Shown here in pieces: positions 44,916 to 53,475 of a stretch of DNA of 64,000 bases. The stretch comes from CAZWCX01 sp964632945. GTDB taxonomy: Bacteria; Planctomycetota; MHYJ01; WSZJ01; CAZWCX01. Every line of letters starts with the position of its first letter. The first letter of the stretch is position 1. A program made the position numbers and the translations under genes. The stretch covers positions 5,713 to 69,712 of the forward strand of contig CAZWCX010000023.1 of NCBI GenBank assembly GCA_964632945.1, given 5' to 3'. Below the pieces are notes generated by a model. It did no database searches, had not been told where the DNA came from, and worked only from the letters and a program-made list of their open reading frames with translations.

Positions 44916-45980
44916 TCAAGCCGCCGGCGGCGACCCGGAGGCGTCTCGCGCCTCCGCATCCGCGCCGACCAGCAGGCCGAGCCGATCTTCCGGATCCATG
45001 CCGTAGTCCCCCGCCCGCAGCAAGACACGCAAGTTGCCGACGTCGTGCTGCCACTCCAGCAGGTAGAGGGCGAGTCCGGCGGGGCCGACGGGGTCTCGCC
45101 GGGCGAGCGCGCGCACGCGCCGAAGGACGATCCGGTCGAGGGCGCGCTCGAACCGCGTCGCCGGGGACAGCCCCGCCGCCCCGCCGCGAAGGGCCTCGCC
45201 GGCCTCTTTCCACCGTCCGGCGGTCAGGACGTCCGCCAGTTCCCCGAAGCTGCGCGCCGCCGCCAACCGACCGAACGCCTCCGGACCGATCCTTCCTCCC
45301 CCGGTCAGGAAGTCGCGCTCCGGAGGTCCCGGGGCGGCGCCGGCCGCCAACCGCGCCAGCGCGGTTCGCAGGTTGGCCCGGTCCGCCAGCAACCCCGCCC
45401 ACGCCCGGAGGAACTCCGCGCCCTCCGCGCGATCCTCGCCGGCGAGCGCCGTCACACGTTGCAGGGCATGGCGATCGAGCGCCCGTTCGACCTCGGCCGG
45501 ATTCTCCGCCTCCCGATGGCCGGGAAGCGCGAGACGCAGCGGCGCCGCCCAGGGGGAACGCCAGGACGCCAGCATCCGCGCCACCGCCTCCGCATCCGGC
45601 TGCCGCGCCAGTTCCGCCAGGGCCGCTTCCTCCAGGTCCCCCGCGGGCAGGGTCGCCCCATGGATTTCCGTCCAGGAGGCGCCGGCCCGTATCCCCCGCA
45701 GAATCGCCTTGAGATTGTCCGCCTCGCGCGTCACCAGGAACGCCTCGAAATGGGCGCGCGCGAGTCCCGAAGTGAAGCCCCGGAGTCGGGCCACCGCCTC
45801 CCCCCACTCCGCGCGCAGCCGATCCTCCACCGCCGCCGCGGTCGAATCCGCCGGCAGATCCAGCAACTCGCGCACGGGCGGTCGACCCGGCGCCAGGGCG
45901 AGCCGAACGAGGACGGCGGCGGGCCGCAGGCGGCGCCGCAGGGCGCGCACGCGCGCCATCACGAACGCGTAGTCGTCCAT
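44916..45980 (-). CDS. atpC: A/V-type ATPase subunit C
   Basis: 354 residues, all helical, as expected for the socket subunit linking the rotor ring to the central stalk. The repeated ExxN motif is visible in TREADNLKAILRGI (about residue 100) and EWQHDVGNLRVLLRA near the end. Start MDDYAFVMARVRALR at 45980 fits the family start; a longer in-frame start at 46034 adds unconserved sequence. It overlaps no neighbour and lies one base from subunit E. Confidence 0.9.
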   Translation of the reverse strand: MDDYAFVMARVRALRRRLRPAAVLVRLALAPGRPPVRELLDLPADSTAAAVEDRLRAEWGEAVARLRGFTSGLARAHFEAFLVTREADNLKAILRGIRAGASWTEIHGATLPAGDLEEAALAELARQPDAEAVARMLASWRSPWAAPLRLALPGHREAENPAEVERALDRHALQRVTALAGEDRAEGAEFLRAWAGLLADRANLRTALARLAAGAAPGPPERDFLTGGGRIGPEAFGRLAAARSFGELADVLTAGRWKEAGEALRGGAAGLSPATRFERALDRIVLRRVRALARRDPVGPAGLALYLLEWQHDVGNLRVLLRAGDYGMDPEDRLGLLVGADAEARDASGSPPAA

Positions 45981-45981
45981 G

Positions 45982-46593
45982 TCACGGCCCTCCCGGGTTC
46001 CCCGGCCGTTCAGCCGCGCCGAACAGCAGGGCATGAACTTCCGCGACCAGGGAATCCCGGCCGGACGCCAGGCGCGCGCCGAAACCGTCCGCCGCCTCGA
46101 CGCGCGGGCCGCACAGCCTCACGCCGAGTCGGAGTTCCGGATCGTCGTCGCGCTCCGCGGGGATCCCCAGATCGTTCAGCCGGGACGAAAGGGCCGGATC
46201 GGCCTCCGGGGCCAGCCGCGCGCGCGCGGGCGGACCGTCGAGTGCGTTCCGTGCCGCCTCGATCCGTCGCGCCCAATATCCGTCGGCGAACCCGGCATCC
46301 GCGAGCCGTTCGCACAAGAGGGCTTCGGCGCGCGCGAACGCCGCCGCCAGCTCGCCTTGCCGCACGCGCAGGCGGATGCCCCGGGCCCGCTGGCGCGCGC
46401 CGTCGAGAAGCCGCGCCCGCTCCGCCTCCGCCGTGCGCGCCGCCTCCGCCCGAATCGCCGCCGCCGCGACCGCGCCGTCGGCTCTCGCCTGCTCCCGGAG
46501 CGTCTCCGCCTCGCCGCGGGCCTGCGCCCGCCGCGCGCTCGCACGCTCCACGCCCTCCCGGCGCAGCGCCTCCAGCAGCTCGTCGGTTCCCAT
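45982..46593 (-). CDS. atpE: A/V-type ATPase subunit E
   Basis: 203 residues. The first 110 form an Ala/Arg/Glu-rich helix (RAQARGEAETLREQARADG and on), the peripheral-stalk coil; the last 90 are the globular head-binding domain (DPELRLGVRLCGPRVEAADG, near-C-terminal). It pairs with the H/G-type subunit to make the stator. ATG 46593 lies 5 nt before the proteolipid stop. Confidence 0.88.
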   Translation of the reverse strand: MGTDELLEALRREGVERASARRAQARGEAETLREQARADGAVAAAAIRAEAARTAEAERARLLDGARQRARGIRLRVRQGELAAAFARAEALLCERLADAGFADGYWARRIEAARNALDGPPARARLAPEADPALSSRLNDLGIPAERDDDPELRLGVRLCGPRVEAADGFGARLASGRDSLVAEVHALLFGAAERPGNPGGP

Positions 46594-46598
46594 GGCGA

Positions 46599-46817
46599 TC
46601 ACTGGTGCAAGTTCAGGATCAGCACCGCCACGGTGAAGCCGAAGATCACCAGCGTCTCCGGGATCACCAGCAGGATCAGCACGGTGCCGAAGCTTTCCGG
46701 CTTCTCCAGAATCGCCCCGACGGCCGCCGCACCGATCTTCGCCTGCGCCAGCGCCGTGCCCAGGGCGGCCAGCCCGATCGACAGGCCGGCGCCGATCGCA
46801 ATCAATCCGAGCTCCAT
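46599..46817 (-). CDS. atpK: A/V-type ATPase rotor subunit K (proteolipid c)
   Basis: 72 residues in two transmembrane helices, the basic 8-kDa ring unit. The loop is KPESFG. Helix 2 carries the ion-binding E54 in VIPETLVIFGF. Helix 1 has Q25 in ALAQAKIGAA. By alignment to the second hairpin of the Enterococcus hirae sodium subunit NtpK (Gln110 and Glu139-Thr), the Gln and Glu-Thr pair are conserved here, which fits sodium coupling but does not prove it. A strong AAGGAAGGAG site precedes ATG 46817, consistent with the many copies needed. Confidence 0.93.
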   Translation of the reverse strand: MELGLIAIGAGLSIGLAALGTALAQAKIGAAAVGAILEKPESFGTVLILLVIPETLVIFGFTVAVLILNLHQ

Positions 46818-46834
46818 GGGCCGAGCTCCTTCCT

Positions 46835-48706
46835 TCAGCTCCGGCAGAACGGCCGGTACTCCCGGCCGCCCGGCTGGAAGAAATTGTCGAAAAACTCCAC
46901 GTAGTGGAGCCGCAGCGACTGAATGGTCGGCGAGAGCAAGCCGAACGCCACGTTGAGCCCGTGGAAGAACAGCCCGACCAGGAACCCCAGCACCACGCTC
47001 CCGGTGAGCGACGACAGCGTATTGGCGGCGTGCGCCAGCGCCACCGAGGCGGTGCCGATGCCGGCGAGCCGCAGATAGGAGAGTACGTTGACGGCGTTGT
47101 GCAACTCGCGCACGGCGGGGACCGCGCCGACGAACGCCAGCCCGACCGTGCCGGCCGCCGCCGCCGCACCGCCCGCCCAGACCCAGCCGGAACCCAGCAC
47201 CCCGGCCACCGAGGCGACGGCCACGACCACCCCGATCAGGAATCCCAGCCCCAGCCCCTTCGCCGCCAGCTCGGACCGCTCCCCACCCTTCCACGCCGTC
47301 CACACCCCGAGCCCGAGACCGAACAGGACGTGCGCCAATCCGATCCCGAGCGCGCCCAGCAGAAGCGGGGTGAAGGCTTCCCCCCGGTGGAGGCACCACG
47401 GCGTCACCCCGACGTACGCGCCCAGGTCGCCGCAGGCTTCCCCATACACGAACCCGAACCCCATCGCCGATGCCGAGGAAACAGCGAACACCGCGCCGAG
47501 ATCGCGCGCCGCCGGAACGCCCCGCCACCGGCGCCGCACCCACAGCGCGAGCGCCAATAGCACCGCTCCGTACACGACGTCGCCAAGGATGAGCCCGAAG
47601 AAGAGCGGGAACCCGACGGCCAGCAGGCGCGTGGGGTCCACCGATCCGTAGCGCGGCAACCCCGCGAGCCGCGTGAACACCTCGAAGGGACGCGCCCAGG
47701 CCGGATTGGCCAGCGCGACCGGCGCTTCCCGCGCCTCCGATTCCCGGACCGGAAGCCGATCCGCGAGCACACACCCGGCGAATCCGTCCTCGATCGCCCG
47801 GCAGGCCTCCGCCGCCACCCGCGCCGGAATCCATCCGTACACGAGGAACGTCGACCGCGTCTGGTAACAACAGACGGCGGATTCCAGAACCGCCAGGCGG
47901 TTCTCCAGCCACCGCTCGTGGGCACGGAACCGCTCGCGCCAGCGTCGCGACCGCTCGAGCAGGTCGGAGCGCATCCGCTCGATCTCGCGCGGCAGTTCCT
48001 CCCGCCGAAGCGCCAGCGCGGCGAACGCCTCCGGCAGCGGCCGGTCGGCGACCGAGGTCGGGAAGCGCATCTCCGCCACGTTGTGCCGCCATAGGAACTC
48101 CCGCACGCGCGGCGCCAGCTCCGGAGGCACCAGCAGGACACCCGCCAGCGTCCGCGCGTCGAGTCGGGCGGTGAACAATTCGAAGCGCTGTCCGGTGACC
48201 TCGCCCAGCGCCTCACGCACCGGATCGACCGCGGCATCCGCGCGCACGTCGAGCAGCAGGCCGAGCACCTCGAAGTTGCGGCCGGACCGAACCTGACCGA
48301 GCAGCGGCGCCAGCGAGTCCAACACCCGGGCGTAGCGGTCCAGCACCCCTTTCTCCTCTTCGGCCGCGCGCAGTCGCGCGAGCAACCCTTCGATTTCCGG
48401 GCGGGCGGCCTCGAGCTCGGCGCGGATCGCCTCCTCGTCCTCCCCCCCGCCGGCGGTCGACCCGCCCCCCCGCGCCGTGTCCGGGAGCGCGAGCACCAGC
48501 GTGTGAGCCGTCCGCCGCAACCCGTCGAGCCGGGCCCGGCGACGCAGCGCAGCCGCATCGGGTCGCAGGCGTTCCAGCAGCCCGTCGACCGCCTCCACCG
48601 GTCCGGACTCCAGGTGCACGACCCCCAACGCCTGCAACCGCTCGACCACCGGCTCCAGCAGGCGCTTCGACCCGACGATGCGCATCCGCGCCATCGCTTC
48701 AATCAT
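46835..48706 (-). CDS. atpI: A/V-type ATPase subunit I (membrane stator, a-type)
   Basis: 623 residues. The N-terminal half is cytoplasmic and helical (MIEAMARMRIVGSKRLLEPVV, then coiled coil). The C-terminal half from about residue 340 has seven or so transmembrane helices, with GLPRYGSVDPTRLLAVGFPLFFG split at the first one and SLRLHYVEFFDNFF near the end, conserved in the family. It forms the ion half-channels against the K ring. Start overlaps the H-subunit stop as ATGA; K follows 17 nt later. Confidence 0.93.
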   Translation of the reverse strand: MIEAMARMRIVGSKRLLEPVVERLQALGVVHLESGPVEAVDGLLERLRPDAAALRRRARLDGLRRTAHTLVLALPDTARGGGSTAGGGEDEEAIRAELEAARPEIEGLLARLRAAEEEKGVLDRYARVLDSLAPLLGQVRSGRNFEVLGLLLDVRADAAVDPVREALGEVTGQRFELFTARLDARTLAGVLLVPPELAPRVREFLWRHNVAEMRFPTSVADRPLPEAFAALALRREELPREIERMRSDLLERSRRWRERFRAHERWLENRLAVLESAVCCYQTRSTFLVYGWIPARVAAEACRAIEDGFAGCVLADRLPVRESEAREAPVALANPAWARPFEVFTRLAGLPRYGSVDPTRLLAVGFPLFFGLILGDVVYGAVLLALALWVRRRWRGVPAARDLGAVFAVSSASAMGFGFVYGEACGDLGAYVGVTPWCLHRGEAFTPLLLGALGIGLAHVLFGLGLGVWTAWKGGERSELAAKGLGLGFLIGVVVAVASVAGVLGSGWVWAGGAAAAAGTVGLAFVGAVPAVRELHNAVNVLSYLRLAGIGTASVALAHAANTLSSLTGSVVLGFLVGLFFHGLNVAFGLLSPTIQSLRLHYVEFFDNFFQPGGREYRPFCRS

Positions 48707-49089
48707 GGCGGGCTCCCCTCGAATTCGCCGGGGAACAGACGTTCCAGGATCCGGCGCGCCGCCGCCTCCCGACGGGGAGCCGCGCGCGTCCGCAACCGCC
48801 CGGCTTCGACCTCCGCCTCCCGCACGATCGCCGCCGCCTCCGCCTCCGCACGGGCGCGGGACTCGCGCCGCAACTCCGTGGCCGCCTGCTCGGCCGCCTC
48901 CGCTTCAGCCGATCGAATCTGCTCGGCCTCCGCCCGGACCCGCCGAAGCAACTCCTCCGCCTCCTCTTCGGCGGCGCGGTGGAGTTCGTCCAGTTCCTCT
49001 TCGACCGCGCGAATCCGCCCGATCACTGCGCGATCGTCCAGCGCCCGGTGCACGGGTTCCGGCTCCCGGCCCCTCGATTCCTGGTGCAT
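48703..49089 (-). CDS. A/V-type ATPase subunit H/G-like stator coil
   Basis: 128 residues of nearly pure charged helix, rich in Glu, Ala and Arg (AVEEELDELHRAAEEEAEEL and on), as in the archaeal-type subunit H/G that pairs with E in the peripheral stalk. ATG 49089 follows a GGAGGTG site by 3-8 nt; a longer in-frame start at 49167 adds low-homology sequence. It is the first gene of the operon and overlaps subunit I by ATGA. Assignment rests on position and coiled-coil character more than on motifs. Confidence 0.75.
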   Translation of the reverse strand: MHQESRGREPEPVHRALDDRAVIGRIRAVEEELDELHRAAEEEAEELLRRVRAEAEQIRSAEAEAAEQAATELRRESRARAEAEAAAIVREAEVEAGRLRTRAAPRREAAARRILERLFPGEFEGSPP

Positions 49090-49369
49090 GCCCCACCTCC
49101 AGCCCTGCCGGATGCACAGATCTGCGCACCCTTCGTTCGAGGCGGATTCCCACCCACTACCGCGCAAACTTCGTGCCTGCCGCCCATTCCCCGAGAAGGA
49201 TCCCGGCTCATTTCGTCCCGACGAAGGGAGCCGCTCCGTGGGGCGAGGACGGGCTCGGGCGACTCGCGTGCCTCCGGGGCGCGCAGAGCTCGGATGGACC
49301 CGTCCGGGGACGGCCTGCCGCGGATCCGCTTCCCGGCGGGACGGGGAGGTAGGAAGTCGGGATTCGGCG

Positions 49370-51346
49370 CTACGGCGGGGAGGATTTGCCGAGGGCGTCG
49401 TACAATGCCATGGCCGACGCCAGCGTCGCGAATCCGCGAGTCCCCGGCACCAGCACCTGGATGCGGTCGGCGAACGCCTGGAGTCGTTCCCCGAGCGCGG
49501 TCGCCACCGGGCTCGCGGTGGCGAGCGGGCCGCTCAGGTCGAGGACGAGTCGCTCGCGCCCACGGGCGAGGGCGGTCTGCAGTTTCTCGACCAGGCGATC
49601 GACCGCCGTCGCGCCCAGGGTGCCCTCGAGGCGCACCCAGACCGTGGCCTCCGGACGCAGTTCCACCTCGGCCCGGCATCCCTCCGCAACCTCGCCGCGG
49701 AGGCGCTGCCAGAACCGCGAAGGGAGGCGCTCCCCCGGCACGCGGTACGTGTGACGGACGAGCCGGGGGTGCTGACGCCACCCGAGCCGCAGGGCCGCCC
49801 CGCTCGCGGCGGCCGCGACGAGCGCCGCCCAGGAGCGCAGGGTCTCGGTCAAGGTGGGAGGGCCGAGCGCGGCGATCGCGCGGGCCTCCAGGGCCCTCAC
49901 CCACGCGCGCACGGTCGCATTCGGCGCAAACCAGCGACAGGCCCGGAACACCGGAAAGGCGTTGCGGATCTCCCAGGCGAGCCGCTCCGCCTTGCGGCGC
50001 AGGAAGGGATGTTCGGAATGCCGCAGCCGCTCGTACCCGCAGAGCCAGACCTCGACGGAGCGGAGAATGCCCGGACCCAGCCGCTGGAATTCCTCACGGA
50101 AGCACCGGGCCTGCGTCGCCTCGAGCTCCGGGCCGCTCATGGTCGGGTGCTTGACCATGGCCTTGAAGCCGGTGCAACTGCGGTAGTAGAGCTCGCGGTC
50201 GGCCTTCATTTCGGGTTGCCAGCCGTCCTCGGCCTCGATCCGGTCGTAGAACGGCGTCCCCGGCGTGGGGCCGTAGATGAGGAATTGGCAGAGCGCCGGC
50301 CGGTGGGCGAGCAGACCGGCGAGTTCCTCCTCGATGAGGGCGGGGGTCTGATAGGGCAGGCCGACGATCATGGAGGCGAGCACGAGGATGCCGTGCTCCC
50401 GGAACTCCCGCACGAGGTCGGCGAACGGACGTCCTTGCTGTTTCGCGTACCCCGAACGGGTGCCTTCATACCCCACCCACACGCCGTCGATGCCCATCTC
50501 GAGGATCTCGGTGACGCTGTACTGGCTGAGCGCCTTGACGCTGGAGAAGACGAAAATCGACAGGGGATGTCCGGCGGCGAGCACGCAGTCGCGGAACTCC
50601 ATGGCGCGATGCCGGTTCAGGAGGAAGTCCTCGTCCATCACCGCCAGGGAGATCCTGGGATCCAGGGCCAGGTATCGCGAAACGACGTGGTGAATGTCCT
50701 TCCCGGTGGGGAGCAGGCGGATGTGTCGCCGCCGGAAGAAGTGGGAGGTGGCGCAGAAGTCGCAGCCGTTGGGACACCCCAGGCCGGCGAACACCATTCC
50801 CGTCCGGGAGGCCTCCGAGCCGAAGACCTTCATGCGGCTGACGATCAGCGGGTGACGGTACGGCATGGGCAGTTCCGGCTGTCCGAGCAGGCGGCGCATG
50901 AAACCGACCCCCTCCTCGCGGCAGACGTGGTCCGCATGCGGCCTCAGCAGGGGATCCGGCAGGACGGTGCCGTAGCCGCCGAGCACGATCCGGCAGTTCG
51001 GGGCATGAAGGCGCACGAGGGCGACGAGTTCCTTCATGCGGTGGAAGGTGGCGAGGATGAAGGACACGCCGATGACGTCGTATCCGCGGGAGAGTTCGCG
51101 GACGAGCTCGCGCCGGCTCGGATAGTGGAGCACGGTGACCGGCCCGTCGAGGTTTTCGGCGATGTAGTCGAGCGCGAACTGGACGTTCAGCGAGCGCGGG
51201 CTGAACATCCCTTGGGCGCGCGTCACTTGGCCGTGCAGCAGTTCGTACCCGACGCTCGGGGCATCGCCGTACCGTTCTCCGAGCGGACGGCAGACGCTGG
51301 TGAGGAGGACGCGGGGCCGGGCAGGGAGACCCGATGCGGTCGACAC
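49370..51346 (-). CDS. B12-binding radical SAM protein with a C-terminal STAS-like domain
   Basis: 658 residues from a GTG at 51346 that follows GGAGG by 8 nt; a longer ATG start at 51448 is less likely. An N-terminal B12-binding-like Rossmann region (about 80-165, GYDVIGVSFILATFHRM and IVLGGYGTVLPDP) leads into a radical SAM core with the iron-sulfur motif CPNGCDFC (C191, C195, C198) and LMDEDFLL-type TIM-barrel strands. The last 95 residues (about 563-655) read VWVRLEGTLGATAVDRLVEKL and ERLVLDLSGPLATASP, resembling a STAS anti-sigma-antagonist domain. B12-radical SAM enzymes methylate or rearrange unreactive carbons. The substrate is unknown, and the fused STAS-like tail is unusual. Confidence 0.8.
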   Translation of the reverse strand: MSTASGLPARPRVLLTSVCRPLGERYGDAPSVGYELLHGQVTRAQGMFSPRSLNVQFALDYIAENLDGPVTVLHYPSRRELVRELSRGYDVIGVSFILATFHRMKELVALVRLHAPNCRIVLGGYGTVLPDPLLRPHADHVCREEGVGFMRRLLGQPELPMPYRHPLIVSRMKVFGSEASRTGMVFAGLGCPNGCDFCATSHFFRRRHIRLLPTGKDIHHVVSRYLALDPRISLAVMDEDFLLNRHRAMEFRDCVLAAGHPLSIFVFSSVKALSQYSVTEILEMGIDGVWVGYEGTRSGYAKQQGRPFADLVREFREHGILVLASMIVGLPYQTPALIEEELAGLLAHRPALCQFLIYGPTPGTPFYDRIEAEDGWQPEMKADRELYYRSCTGFKAMVKHPTMSGPELEATQARCFREEFQRLGPGILRSVEVWLCGYERLRHSEHPFLRRKAERLAWEIRNAFPVFRACRWFAPNATVRAWVRALEARAIAALGPPTLTETLRSWAALVAAAASGAALRLGWRQHPRLVRHTYRVPGERLPSRFWQRLRGEVAEGCRAEVELRPEATVWVRLEGTLGATAVDRLVEKLQTALARGRERLVLDLSGPLATASPVATALGERLQAFADRIQVLVPGTRGFATLASAMALYDALGKSSPP

Positions 51347-51448
51347 GGCGGAAACCTCCACTCCAGGGCCGGCGGCGCTACATCCCGATCCGCGCAAGCC
51401 CGGGGATCGCCCTCGGCGCGGGAGGGGAGTAAATATGATTAACTGCAT

Positions 51449-51477
51449 TACCTATCTGAATTCCGGGGACTTTTCAA
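51449..51477 (-). promoter_or_regulatory. Promoter of the radical SAM gene
   Basis: On the - strand: TTGAAA, 17-nt spacer, TAGGTA, about 100 nt before the GTG start and inside an AT-rich patch. Confidence 0.45.
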
Positions 51478-51615
51478 GCATCCGGGGCCGGTCCGGCGGG
51501 CGGCCACGGGACGGGGACCGGCGTGCGGCCGAGGGGGACCGCGGGTCCGCGACCCCGAGCGGGGCGACCGATTCGCCGCCCGCAGGGATCCTGCGCCCTG
51601 CGGGCGTTCCCGAGG

Positions 51616-51644
51616 TTGACCGCCCCGCCTCGCCGCCGTATACT
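51616..51644 (+). promoter_or_regulatory. Promoter of the prepilin-peptidase-like gene
   Basis: TTGACC, 17-nt spacer, TATACT. A GGAGGGAGAG ribosome site follows, giving a leader of about 25 nt. Confidence 0.6.
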
Positions 51645-51675
51645 TCCGCGACTCGCTCTGGAGGGAGAGTTCGCC

Positions 51676-52164
51676 ATGTCGCTGGCGTGGGCGCTTCACG
51701 GCCTGCTTCTCGTGCTGTGCGTCCTCAGCATCTACACCGACATCACGGCCGGTCGGGTGCGCGACCGCTTCACCGTTCCCGCGCTGGCGCTGGGCGTCAT
51801 CCTGCAATACGCGATCGGAGGCCTCGACGCGGGGGCGCACTGCCTGCTGCGCAGCGTTCTCGGCCTGGTCATCGCCGCGGCCCTCGGATTCTGGATCTAC
51901 AACGCCGGTTTCATCGGCGGCGGGACCTACAAGCTCGTCGCCACGGTCGGCGCGTTCCTGGGGTTCCCGGGAATCTTCTGGTTTTTCGCCGGCGCCCTGC
52001 CGCCGGCGATCGCGCTGCTCGCCTTTCCGGACCTGCGCGACCGCTCCTGGCACCTCCGTCCCCTGCACGAGATCGACCTGCCGCGCGAGCGGTGGTGGAT
52101 GAGCATCGCCGTCGGCGTAGGCGCGTTGTGCGCCGTGCTCGTCGCCCACGGCATCGGCGCCTAA
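51676..52164 (+). CDS. Prepilin-peptidase-like (A24) membrane protein, one catalytic Asp replaced
   Basis: 162 residues in five or so transmembrane helices, the CpaA/TadV-sized form of type IV prepilin peptidase. The first catalytic Asp is visible as D22 in IYTDITAGRVRDRFTVP, the usual Asp before an Arg-containing loop. The second site, normally GxGDxK, reads FIGGGTYKLV: T84 stands in place of Asp. These enzymes are aspartyl proteases needing both Asp, so the protein may be inactive or do another job in the membrane. A GGAGGGAGAG site precedes ATG 51676. No pilin or secretion genes are nearby. Confidence 0.75.
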   Translation: MSLAWALHGLLLVLCVLSIYTDITAGRVRDRFTVPALALGVILQYAIGGLDAGAHCLLRSVLGLVIAAALGFWIYNAGFIGGGTYKLVATVGAFLGFPGIFWFFAGALPPAIALLAFPDLRDRSWHLRPLHEIDLPRERWWMSIAVGVGALCAVLVAHGIGA

Positions 52165-52169
52165 TGGGG

Positions 52170-52319
52170 CTTCAACCTTGATTTCCCAGGTTGGTCCGGT
52201 CGCTTTTCGCGCCGGGCTTCGTTGCTCGTCGTCGGCGATGCACGGGGGCATCGCCTTCTCCGCGCGCCTCGCCGGGCGCGAAAATCGCCTTCGCCGAACC
52301 TAGGATCTCAAGATTGAAG
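52170..52319. repeat. 150-bp nested inverted repeat
   Basis: The outer arms 52170-52190 and 52299-52319 match in 17 of 21 positions (cttcaaccttga against tcaagattgaag). The middle arms 52204-52213 and 52275-52284 are a perfect 10-bp pair (ttttcgcgcc). The inner hairpin 52234-52241 with 52248-52255 is a perfect 8-bp pair with an ACGGGG loop. The whole piece can fold as one long stem. It begins 5 nt after the prepilin-peptidase-like stop and ends about 110 nt before the deaminase. It could be a MITE or REPIN-like repeat, or a structured RNA. I see no second copy in the window. Confidence 0.6.
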
Positions 52320-52431
52320 ACCCACTAGCCCGCATGGTTCGCACACCGCGAAGCGGTTCGTGAGTCATCCGGGCAAGGCGCACCCGGGGGCGGGGTCGCG
52401 ACGACCCGTCCCTCACCGCCGAAGGAGGCGC

Positions 52432-53475
52432 GTGGACCCGCACGACGAACACCGGCTTCGGAACGCCCCCAAGGCGGAGCTCCACCTTCATCTGGAGGGC
52501 GCGCTCCGCTGGTCGACCGTGCGGACGTTCCATCCCGACGGGGCCCGCTTGCCCGAGACCCCGCCGTGGCTGGCCGACCCGTCGGGATTCCGCTCGTTCG
52601 ACGACTTCCGCGACGTCTTTCTCAAGGTCCTGCGGCCGGCCACGGGGACCCTCGAGTCGATCGAGCGGCACGTTCACGACATGCTCGCCGATCTGGCCGC
52701 GCAGGGAATCGCCTACGTGGAGCCGATCACCGGGCCGCGGTTCCACATGGGCCGCGGTCTCGCGCTGAAGGACGTGCTCGACGCGATCGACCGCGGCCGT
52801 CGGTCGGCCGAGGATCGGACCGGCATCCGCGCGCGCTTCCTCTTCGGCCTCAATCGCCACTATGCCCCCGACGCCGAGACGGAGAGCTTCCTGGACGCGC
52901 TGGCCATCGCCGGGCCGGCAGGCTCCGGACTGCTTGCGGGAGTGGACCTGCAGGGGGACGACCGGCTGCCCGGGCATCCCGCCTACGCGCGCGCCTTCGC
53001 GGCGGCGCGCGAGCGCGGCCTGCGGGTGCGAGTCCACGCCGGGGAGTTCGGCGGGCCCGCTTCCGTGCGCTACGCCGTCGACGACCTCGGCGCCGGCCAC
53101 CTGTCGCACGGGATCGGCGCGGCGGAAGATCCCGGCCTGGTGCGCGAGCTCGCCGACCGCGGGGTCTTCCTTCACGTGTGCCCGACCAGCAACGTCCGGT
53201 TGGGCGCCGTGTCCTCCTACGCCGAACATCCGCTGCGACGCCTGCTCGAGGCCGGGTGCCGCGTGACGCTCGGCACCGACGACCCGCTGCTTTTCGGCGC
53301 CTCGCTGGTGGACGAATACCGGCGTGCGCTCACGGACCTCGGTCTCTCCTGGACCGAACTGGCGCGGGTGGCGCACGCGGGGTTCGACGCCGCGCTGCTG
53401 CCCGAAGCGGACCGCCGGGCCCTGGGCGTCCGGGCCGCGGCGGTGCTGGCAGGCGCGGACGGAGGGGCATCATGA
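52432..53475 (+). CDS. add: Adenosine/adenine deaminase family protein
   Basis: 347 residues. The GTG at 52432 follows AAGGAGG by 5 nt. It is a metal-dependent amidohydrolase with ELHLHLEGAL (H18, H20), VHAGEFGGP, SHGIGAAEDP, CPTSNVRLGAV and the C-terminal GTDDPLLFG. These are the adenosine deaminase signatures, including the HAGE and TDDP motifs. The enzyme turns adenosine (or adenine in close relatives) into inosine (hypoxanthine) in purine salvage. Size is normal. Its stop overlaps the next gene start as ATGA. The 150-bp repeat lies just upstream. Confidence 0.9.
   Translation: MDPHDEHRLRNAPKAELHLHLEGALRWSTVRTFHPDGARLPETPPWLADPSGFRSFDDFRDVFLKVLRPATGTLESIERHVHDMLADLAAQGIAYVEPITGPRFHMGRGLALKDVLDAIDRGRRSAEDRTGIRARFLFGLNRHYAPDAETESFLDALAIAGPAGSGLLAGVDLQGDDRLPGHPAYARAFAAARERGLRVRVHAGEFGGPASVRYAVDDLGAGHLSHGIGAAEDPGLVRELADRGVFLHVCPTSNVRLGAVSSYAEHPLRRLLEAGCRVTLGTDDPLLFGASLVDEYRRALTDLGLSWTELARVAHAGFDAALLPEADRRALGVRAAAVLAGADGGAS

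Larger units (their letters stand above)
51347..51675. other. Divergent 329-nt gap
   Basis: No gene is seen. It contains a notably AT-rich patch (51427-51460) and the two divergent promoters listed at 51449-51477 and 51616-51644. The rest is GC-rich and featureless. Confidence 0.5.
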
